Source: CAYTCZ01 sp964436315 (GTDB lineage: Bacteria > Actinomycetota > Thermoleophilia > Gaiellales > Gaiellaceae). From it: a DNA stretch of 6,453 nucleotides. This document shows positions 1 through 3,791 of this stretch, piece by piece (position 1 is the stretch's first letter; each line of letters opens with the position of its first letter). The stretch is taken from positions 1-6,453 of the forward strand of contig CAYTCZ010000178.1 of the NCBI GenBank assembly GCA_964436315.1, read 5' to 3'. Below the pieces are notes generated by a model. The model had not been told where the DNA came from and did not search any database. It saw only the letters and a list, made by a program, of their open reading frames with translations. The position numbers and the translations under genes were made by a program.

Positions 1-289
1 GCCCCTCGGCGATCACCCAGGTCGCGCCCTGTCCGGCTGCGACCGCGCTCGGCGAGCCACCGACCTCGATCGTCGCGACCAGACCGGGCTCGGGCTCCTC
101 CGTCGGGACGCCAAGCTGGGCGGCCGCGGTCGGAGAGGCAGCAGCGCTCGTCTCGGGCGGGGCAGCCGGCGGCGGAGGAGGTAGGCGATCGTCTGAACCG
201 CGGACGACGAGCAGCAGCAGGATGGCAAGGGTAACGAGGCCAGCGACTGCGCCGCCGATCGCGGCGGCCAGTTGTTCGCGCGAGCCCAT
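1..289 (-). CDS. Membrane-anchored YVTN-type beta-propeller protein (3' part outside window)
   Basis: The gene begins at an ATG whose first base is 289 and reads leftwards off the window; 96 codons are visible. GGAGG at 299-295 lies 5 nt upstream of this ATG, which fixes the start. Residues 1-11 form a short N-terminus, residues 12-29 are one hydrophobic membrane segment rich in Leu/Val, and residues 36-72 are a Pro/Ala/Glu/Thr linker of the kind that crosses the cell wall. From residue 72 the protein reads A-T-I-E-V-G-G-S-P-S-A-V-A-A-G-Q-G-A-T-W-V. This matches the blade signature of YVTN/NHL or virginiamycin-lyase-like propellers (I-x-V-G-x-x-P, then G-x-G-A-x-W-V). The expected role is an extracytoplasmic binding or scaffold domain held at the membrane; ligand and activity cannot be inferred. 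It is divergent from the plus-strand gene starting at 412. A signal-anchor fused to another repeat domain is possible because only one blade is seen. Confidence 0.72.
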   Translation of the reverse strand, partial: MGSREQLAAAIGGAVAGLVTLAILLLLVVRGSDDRLPPPPPAAPPETSAAASPTAAAQLGVPTEEPEPGLVATIEVGGSPSAVAAGQGATWVIAEG

Positions 290-411
290 CGTCTCCTCCC
301 AGGATAGGGACGGGGAGGCCGGGCCACGCCACCTGACCGTTGAGTGGGAGCGAGATCTTCGGCAGCGTAAGCACGTCGTCCGACCTGGTCACTCTCGCTA
401 GCCTCGAAACG
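290..411. promoter_or_regulatory. Divergent intergenic region between the propeller gene and the three-TM gene
   Basis: These 122 bp separate two divergently read starts and must carry both promoters unless one gene is read from further away. On the plus strand TAGCCT (399-404) fits the TAnnnT form of a -10 box and ends 7 nt before the ATG at 412. That would place transcription start at or next to the A of the ATG, giving a leaderless mRNA; no Shine-Dalgarno precedes that ATG, which fits. No convincing -35 is seen. On the minus strand TATCCT lies just before GGGAGGAGACG-ATG and could be a -10 box, but it would leave a very short leader. These are readings by eye only. Confidence 0.3.
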
Positions 412-1044
412 ATGCCCGAGAACAAGGCACCGTCGAACCTGTCCCTGGGAACGCTCCTACCCGCCTGCCTCGCCTCGGTGGCAGCGACCTTTTTGCTCGC
501 CCGGGTCGGGCTGGCCGGGACGCTGCTCGGTGCGGCGCTGATCCCGCTTATCTGGGCCGTCGTCAAAGACCTCGCCCGTCCGCCTGTCGAACGTCTCGCC
601 GAAGCAGGGCGGCTCCGCCCACACCGGTCTCACGCCGAGTCTTCCCAGGCTGATCTGACACGGCGCCGGGAGATCAGCTGGGCCTCGCGGCTGAGCTTTC
701 TCTCCTGGCGGCGAGTCGTACTCACGGGCGCGGCAGCCTTCGCAATCACGATCGCCGTCTTTACGATCCCCGAGCTGATCCTCGGAGAGTCGGTGACCGA
801 CGATCGGCGCACGACCTTCTTCACGCCAACCCAGTCGAAGACGTCCGATCAAGACGAGCGGGTGCCTCCCGAGCCCGCACCCATGGAGACTGGCGAGGAA
901 GGGGAAACACCGACCGAAACAGAGGCCCCAGGAGAGACGGACGCGCCGGCGGAGACAGAGGCTCCGGCCGAGCCCGGCCAAGAACCTGCCTCTCCTGAGG
1001 TCGAGGAGAGTCCGCAGCAAAGCCAGGAACCGCCCGCCCCTTAG
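412..1044 (+). CDS. Three-TM membrane protein with Glu/Pro/Thr-rich C-terminal tail, function unknown
   Basis: This encodes 210 residues from ATG 412; the frame stays open upstream to a TTG at 340, which would add 24 polar residues. I prefer 412 because it is ATG, sits just before the membrane part, and has a -10-like TAGCCT 7 nt upstream. Residues about 12-32 and 33-52 form a membrane hairpin with the motif A-G-T-L-L-G-A-A-L-I-P, a pattern I recall from uncharacterised actinobacterial membrane proteins. A basic loop (53-101, many Arg) follows, then a third membrane segment (102-124), then a tail (125-210) dominated by Glu, Pro, Thr and Ala with repeated E-T-E-A-P units. By the positive-inside rule the basic loop is cytoplasmic and the acidic tail outside. 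No enzymatic motif is visible. The neighbours, a propeller protein and an L,D-transpeptidase, suggest an envelope role; this is inference. Confidence 0.7.
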   Translation: MPENKAPSNLSLGTLLPACLASVAATFLLARVGLAGTLLGAALIPLIWAVVKDLARPPVERLAEAGRLRPHRSHAESSQADLTRRREISWASRLSFLSWRRVVLTGAAAFAITIAVFTIPELILGESVTDDRRTTFFTPTQSKTSDQDERVPPEPAPMETGEEGETPTETEAPGETDAPAETEAPAEPGQEPASPEVEESPQQSQEPPAP

Positions 1045-1054
1045 CGTTACCTCC

Positions 1055-1071
1055 CCGCCCCTTCGAGGCGG
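1055..1071 (+). terminator. Weak hairpin after the three-TM gene
   Basis: CCGCC (1055-1059) and GGCGG (1067-1071) can pair around a 7-nt loop that contains UUCG. It begins 11 nt after the TAG at 1042-1044. There is no T-run after it, so it is at best a poor intrinsic terminator; GC-rich actinobacteria often lack T-tracts. Confidence 0.25.
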
Positions 1072-1256
1072 ACGTTCTCCCCGCTCGTCAGCCGCCCATG
1101 GCTCTCCTGTAAGGAGTTCGTGAAGATTGGCCGGCACGCGCACGCCCCTGTTCTCGAAATGAGTCTTGCGGCGACGCAGCATGGTTGAGCAATCTGCGCA
1201 CAATCGGGCTGGCTACCCGGCGATGCGCGGTTGTGCGGGCACGCGACATGCGGCCC

Positions 1257-1286
1257 TGGAGTCGAGCGCCGTGCCCCTGTTACGGT
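1257..1286 (+). promoter_or_regulatory. Candidate extended -10 promoter for the L,D-transpeptidase
   Basis: TGTTACGGT at 1278-1286 matches the extended -10 form TGnTAnnnT, with hexamer TACGGT at 1281-1286. TGGAGT at 1257-1262 is a partial -35 (3 of 6 bases of TTGACA) with an 18-nt spacer. Transcription would start near 1293, inside the hairpin at 1283-1300 and about 38 nt before the small ORF at 1331. This is a pattern match only. Confidence 0.3.
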
Positions 1287-1300
1287 CGGGTATCCGACCG
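1283..1300 (+). promoter_or_regulatory. Perfect 7-bp inverted repeat with GTAT loop (operator or leader hairpin)
   Basis: CGGTCGG (1283-1289) and CCGACCG (1294-1300) are exact reverse complements around GTAT (1290-1293). The element overlaps the end of the candidate -10 box and lies 31 bp before the ATG at 1331. As DNA it could be an operator for a dimeric regulator; as RNA it would be only partly transcribed if the start near 1293 is right, which favours the DNA reading. A chance occurrence in GC-rich sequence cannot be excluded. Confidence 0.35.
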
Positions 1301-1330
1301 CGAAAGCGAGAAGGAAGGATCGGAGCCAAG

Positions 1331-1414
1331 ATGACCCCGACAAAGACGTCCGCCGACTCGGTGCGGAGCACCGTTGCGAGCTCAAAGCAGCTCTCCGAGG
1401 AGACAACGGGGTAA
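1331..1414 (+). other. 27-codon ORF: leader peptide, or displaced 5' end of the L,D-transpeptidase
   Basis: ATG 1331 has GGAG (1322-1325) 5 nt upstream, plus GGAAGG a little earlier, so initiation here is credible. The peptide starts M-T-P-T-K-T-S-A-D and ends L-S-E-E-T-T-G, rich in Ser/Thr, before TAA at 1412-1414. The stop falls on GGGGTAA exactly where the L,D-transpeptidase signal peptide opens in the frame one base back. Adding one G to the run at 1408-1411 would fuse the two frames into one protein (T-T-G-V-R-L-R). Alternatives are a genuine leader peptide coupled to the downstream gene, or a chance ORF. Confidence 0.45.
1408..1414 (+). other. GGGGTAA junction: probable frameshift site or start-stop overlap
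   Basis: The four G at 1408-1411 are followed by the TAA that ends the 27-codon ORF. Reading one base back on the G-run avoids the stop and enters the L,D-transpeptidase frame as GGG-GTA-AGG. A purine-rich GAGGAG lies at 1397-1402, 5 nt upstream of the run. Three causes fit: an assembly or natural one-base deletion, a -1 ribosomal slip on GGG with TAA in the A-site, or a start codon overlap where GTA stands in place of GTG. The first is the simplest. Confidence 0.45.
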
Positions 1415-2484
1415 GGCTTCGTGCGATCGAGCACCTCCGCCAGTACGCACCCCGCGTCGCCGCCGTGCCCGGCGTAGTCTTCCTGCTCGGCCTGCTCGTC
1501 GCGGTCGGTGCAAGTCCTGCGCTCGCCAATCCCGGCGACCCGGAAACTGGCGAGAGCAGCGACGGGACAGCAGGCGCAGCGGTGCCGGACCCCCGCGTTC
1601 CACGAGTCATCGCAGAGGGCGTGACCATTGCGGGAGTTCCGGTGGGCGGGATGACGGCGGACGAGGCGACAGCCGCCGTTTTCGCGGCCTTCAACGAGCC
1701 GGTCGTCATCAAGCGCAAGAAGAGCCTCGTCAAGGCAACGCCGGAGCGGCTTGGCGCCCGGGCGTACGTCCCGGGTGCCGTGCGACGGGCGATCGTCGCA
1801 GGCCCCGGTGAAGCGGTGCAGATGGTCGTTTCCGTCAAGGGTGATCTCGTCCGCAGCTACGTAGCGAAACTCGCCAAGCGCTTCTCACGCAAGGCGAAGA
1901 ACTCGCGGCTTCGCATGAAAGGGGCTGTCCCGGTGATCACGAAGTCGAAGCGGGGTGTAAAGGTCGACCGGAGGGCCACCACGGCGGCGATCGTACAGGC
2001 ACTCAAGCAGAACCTCCGCGAGTTGATCCGGCTCCCCGTCCAGATCGTCGAACCGTCGCTGACAAGGAAGAGTTTCGGCCACATGATCGTGATCCAGCGC
2101 GGAGCCAAGAAGCTGAGCCTCTACAAGGGAGCCCGACGCGGAGCCAAGCTGAGGCGGACGTTCCCGGTGGCCACCGGGCTTCCAGCGCATCCCACTCCGC
2201 TCGGTCGTTTCACCGTCGGGACGAAGTGGGCGAACCCGTGGTGGTACCCGCCGGATTCCGACTGGGCACGCGGGCTCCAGCCCGTCCCGCCGGGACCGGG
2301 CAACCCACTTGGGACGCGCTGGATGGGCCTCGCCGGGACCCTGGTCGGCATTCACGGGACGCCGGATGCCGCCTCAGTCGGCTACTCCGCCTCCCACGGC
2401 TGCATTCGCATGTACGTTCCCGCCGCTGAGTGGCTCTTCAGCCAGATCAGCATCGGAACGCCGGTTATCATCGTTCGCTCGTAG
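1411..2484 (+). CDS. Secreted L,D-transpeptidase (YkuD domain) with N-terminal peptidoglycan-binding-like domain; start unresolved
   Basis: L,D-transpeptidases join peptidoglycan stem peptides by 3-3 cross-links, or attach proteins to them, outside the membrane, using a catalytic Cys. Numbering from 1411: residues 1-39 form a classical signal peptide (R-L-R-A-I-E-H-L-R n-region, hydrophobic V-V-F-L-L-G-L-L-V core, A-L-A before the likely cleavage site). Residues about 66-190 begin G-V-T-I-A-G-V-P-V-G-G-M-T-A-D-E-A, the signature of PG_binding_4/VanW-associated domains. YkuD covers about 222-356, with A-T-G-L-P-A-H-P-T-P-L-G-R-F, His315 in I-H-G-T, and S-H-G-C-I-R-M holding His329 and catalytic Cys331 (TGC 2401-2403). 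The domain is complete. The start is the problem: codon 1411 is GTA, the only in-frame ATG/GTG/TTG nearby is GTG 1465, which cuts off the basic n-region, and the next is TTG 1231. GAGGAG (1397-1402) stands 8 nt before 1411. Either 1411 acts as the start, or a one-base loss in GGGG separates it from ATG 1331. Confidence 0.85.
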   Translation, partial: VRLRAIEHLRQYAPRVAAVPGVVFLLGLLVAVGASPALANPGDPETGESSDGTAGAAVPDPRVPRVIAEGVTIAGVPVGGMTADEATAAVFAAFNEPVVIKRKKSLVKATPERLGARAYVPGAVRRAIVAGPGEAVQMVVSVKGDLVRSYVAKLAKRFSRKAKNSRLRMKGAVPVITKSKRGVKVDRRATTAAIVQALKQNLRELIRLPVQIVEPSLTRKSFGHMIVIQRGAKKLSLYKGARRGAKLRRTFPVATGLPAHPTPLGRFTVGTKWANPWWYPPDSDWARGLQPVPPGPGNPLGTRWMGLAGTLVGIHGTPDAASVGYSASHGCIRMYVPAAEWLFSQISIGTPVIIVRS

Positions 2485-2501
2485 GCCTCAGCCGGTGAGC
2501 C
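2484..2501 (+). terminator. Weak hairpin directly after the L,D-transpeptidase stop
   Basis: GGCCTCA (2484-2490) can pair with TGAGCC (2496-2501) around GCCGG, with one bulged C. It overlaps the last base of the TAG stop and is followed by TTCCTCAG, not a clean T-run. Transcription termination here is possible but poorly supported. Confidence 0.2.
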
Positions 2502-2530
2502 TTCCTCAGACGGAAAACCGCACCCCAAAA

Positions 2531-2630
2531 NNNNNNNNNNNNNNNNNNNNNNNNNNNNNNNNNNNNNNNNNNNNNNNNNNNNNNNNNNNNNNNNNNNNNN
2601 NNNNNNNNNNNNNNNNNNNNNNNNNNNNNN
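2531..2630. other. Assembly gap (100 N)
   Basis: Exactly 100 undetermined bases is the usual placeholder for a scaffold gap of unknown size. The two flanks are separate contigs joined by other data, so the true distance and content between the L,D-transpeptidase and the next gene are unknown. Left of the gap 46 bp follow the L,D-transpeptidase stop; right of it 65 bp precede the stop of the minus-strand gene. Confidence 0.95.
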
Positions 2631-2673
2631 GGGATCGCGCTCGCACAACGGATTTTCGACTCTGGCATTCGAC

Positions 2674-2696
2674 AGGCCGGTGAGACAGAGCGGCCT
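2674..2696 (-). terminator. Inverted repeat at the 3' end of the six-TM gene
   Basis: AGGCCG (2674-2679) and CGGCCT (2691-2696) are perfect inverted arms around an 11-nt loop, and the minus-strand stop TGA (2698-2696) touches the first arm. In minus-strand RNA this gives a 6-bp GC-rich hairpin right at the stop. No U-tract follows, so termination is only suggested. Confidence 0.25.
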
Positions 2697-3430
2697 CAGT
2701 CCTGACCAAGCGCCGATTTGTCCGGCGCGGAGCTCGCCAGTTCCCGGAATTGAAGAAGGCAGATTCGAATGAAGTAGGCCGCCCATACCGCAATCCCGAC
2801 GAGCTTGAAGCCATCCTCCACGAGGTGCCGACCGAGGAAGTCGTCGGCGATGAAGGTCAGCCGGAAATCGCTCTCTTCGTAGACGGCGTCGACGGCGAGA
2901 GAACCGGCGAAGAACACGAAGGCTGCGCCCAGAAGCAGGAAGTCAGTGCGCAGAATCGTGCGGGCGAACGCTGCGAGAAAGAGTCCGATCACCAGGCTGT
3001 AGCCGAGGATGACGGCGTTCTGCGGGATGTGCAGCTCTTTTGGGAAGACAATTTCGTGGAGCAGGAAGAGATCGTCGAGCGCGAGGTACGCAGTCACAGA
3101 TCCGGCAAAAAGCAGAAATGAGCTCCATTCGCTCCTACCCTGAAACCAGCGGAGGACAATCGCGCTGAACAAACAGACGGCGGCCGTGGAACTCAACAGG
3201 AGGACACCGAGGCTCGAGTAGAGCCCGGCGTAGACTGGCGCATCGAGAGACTCGACAACGTCCCGCGTCAGGAGCGAGATCGGCGTATCTGTGTAGAGAT
3301 TGACCAGAACGAGCGCGCAAAGCGCGACTCCTGCCGCGACGCAAACGTATGCAAGGACGGGCAGTACGGGCCTCAGTTGTCGGCCAAGGGCCGGTCTGAT
3401 CGTGGTGTCAGCGCGTGGGCGGGACGTCAT
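2696..3430 (-). CDS. Six-TM integral membrane protein with D-D-L-F-L-L-H-E motif, function unknown
   Basis: This encodes 244 residues from ATG at 3430-3428. AGGAG (3448-3444) is 13 nt upstream, longer than usual, but no other start fits before the first membrane segment. Hydrophobic segments lie at about 22-46, 65-95, 102-120, 138-158, 163-182 and 207-227, with a basic N-terminus (R-P-R near the start) that should be cytoplasmic. Charged residues stand at the membrane edges: Asp119-Asp120, His125-Glu126 in L-D-D-L-F-L-L-H-E, Asp181, Glu185-Glu186, then His202, Glu205-Asp206 and Lys209 in V-E-D-G-F-K-L-V-G-I. I recall similar L-D-D-x-F-x-x-H-E and E-D-G-x-K-x-x-G-I-x-x-W patterns in uncharacterised bacterial membrane proteins, without a family name. 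The set could bind a metal as in membrane hydrolases, but that is inference. It is divergent from the ATPase, possibly sharing its control region. Confidence 0.8.
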   Translation of the reverse strand: MTSRPRADTTIRPALGRQLRPVLPVLAYVCVAAGVALCALVLVNLYTDTPISLLTRDVVESLDAPVYAGLYSSLGVLLLSSTAAVCLFSAIVLRWFQGRSEWSSFLLFAGSVTAYLALDDLFLLHEIVFPKELHIPQNAVILGYSLVIGLFLAAFARTILRTDFLLLGAAFVFFAGSLAVDAVYEESDFRLTFIADDFLGRHLVEDGFKLVGIAVWAAYFIRICLLQFRELASSAPDKSALGQD

Positions 3431-3540
3431 GGCGTTGTCGTCGCTCCTTTTGCTCCGCTCTAACGAGGTCGCGAGGGGCGGCGAAGAACGAGCAGCTCAG
3501 CGTTCATCTCGACGATGGGCGAAACCCTTTGTGGCCCGAT

Positions 3541-3564
3541 GCTGGGAAGGGGGCCCTTCCTAGC
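3541..3564 (+). repeat. 24-nt inverted repeat (10-bp stem, GGGC loop)
   Basis: GCTGGGAAGG (3541-3550) pairs with CCTTCCTAGC (3555-3564) around GGGC (3551-3554). In plus-strand RNA all ten pairs form, one of them G-U; in minus-strand RNA that pair becomes A-C, so the structure favours a plus-strand transcript. It lies about 110 bp upstream of the six-TM start and 228 bp upstream of the ATPase start. No T-run follows. It could end transcription coming from either side, fold in a leader or small RNA, or be a protein-binding site. Confidence 0.5.
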
Positions 3565-3681
3565 TCATGTCGGCCTAGACCTGGGTTGGCTTGAGGGCGC
3601 GACGACGACGTGTTCCTCATCCCGCCTGCTCCCGATCACGTCTTGCCGATGTCGTCGCGAGCTCGTCAGACGATGGACGCT

Positions 3682-3700
3682 AGTCTGCTGCCGACAGACT
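3682..3700 (+). promoter_or_regulatory. Inverted repeat AGTCTG-N7-CAGACT (operator candidate)
   Basis: The two 6-bp arms (3682-3687 and 3695-3700) are exact reverse complements separated by 7 nt, giving a 13-bp centre-to-centre distance. The right arm overlaps a -35-like CCGACA (3691-3696). The size fits a dimeric regulator site, but the arms are short and could arise by chance. Confidence 0.35.
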
Positions 3701-3719
3701 CGCGCATACCCGGTATGTG
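3691..3719 (+). promoter_or_regulatory. Candidate promoter for the P-type ATPase
   Basis: CCGACA (3691-3696) matches 4 of 6 bases of TTGACA. After a 17-nt spacer comes TATGTG (3714-3719), matching 3 of 6 of TATAAT. The start would be near 3726, leaving a leader of about 66 nt. Both dyads overlap these boxes. An alternative is TACGTC (3779-3784), 7 nt before the ATG, which would give a leaderless message; the lack of a Shine-Dalgarno at 3792 makes that worth considering. Confidence 0.3.
3705..3717 (+). promoter_or_regulatory. Palindrome CATACC-C-GGTATG (operator candidate)
   Basis: A 13-bp perfect palindrome with one central base lies 5 bp after the preceding inverted repeat and overlaps a -10-like TATGTG (3714-3719). 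A repressor bound here would block RNA polymerase. It contains two AT-bearing half-sites in otherwise GC-rich sequence, which makes it the stronger of the two dyads. Confidence 0.4.
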
Positions 3720-3791
3720 GGACTCTTCATTCGGCTGCTCCAGTAGACCAGTCTCGACCGCAATGGCTTGTGCGAGGCTACGTCGTTCCGC

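Larger units (their letters stand above)
1045..1330. other. 286-bp non-coding stretch upstream of the L,D-transpeptidase
   Basis: I see no convincing gene here. Open frames exist on both strands but lack good starts or recognisable content. One possible micro-ORF is GTG 1120 to TGA (22 codons), preceded by AAGGAG (1111-1116) only 3 nt away, which is too close to be persuasive. A fragment at 1182-1212 resembles the 5' half of tRNA-derived sequence when translated, but no T-arm or acceptor pairing follows. The regulatory content that can be named is the promoter-like element at 1257-1286 and the hairpin at 1283-1300, listed separately. Confidence 0.5.
3431..3791. other. 361-bp divergent non-coding region between the six-TM gene and the P-type ATPase
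   Basis: No gene is supported here: the open frames lack ribosome-binding sites and recognisable content. The region must hold control signals for both flanking genes. What stands out is a 24-nt hairpin (3541-3564), a 6-7-6 inverted repeat (3682-3700), a 6-1-6 palindrome (3705-3717) and a promoter-like pair (3691-3719), each listed separately. CAGAC/GTCTG-type words recur at about 3667-3671, 3683-3687, 3695-3699 and, as AGACCAGTCT, 3746-3755. Confidence 0.6.

Noticed and set aside
13..327. Minus-strand 104-residue open frame rich in Arg/Pro/Ser
   Set aside because: It overlaps the propeller gene in another frame, has no ribosome-binding site at its start, and shows the Arg/Pro bias of a shadow frame; the frame from ATG 289 has a good Shine-Dalgarno, a membrane segment and a propeller blade.
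1120..1188. 22-codon micro-ORF from GTG with AAGGAG upstream
   Set aside because: The spacing of 3 nt is too short, the start is GTG, and nothing in the peptide is recognisable.
457..1203. 248-codon minus-strand frame starting M-C-A-D-C-S
   Set aside because: The first 50 residues look slightly protein-like, but there is no ribosome-binding site and most of the frame is antisense to the three-TM gene.
1166..1260. tRNA-like sequence (its translation resembles those of tRNA genes)
   Set aside because: No T-arm of the GGTTCRAnnCC type, no acceptor-stem pairing and no clear anticodon arm follow.
2645..2690. Possible tRNA remnant just right of the gap (GGATTTTCGACTC, TTCGA)
   Set aside because: The putative anticodon and T-stems do not pair, so no cloverleaf can be drawn.
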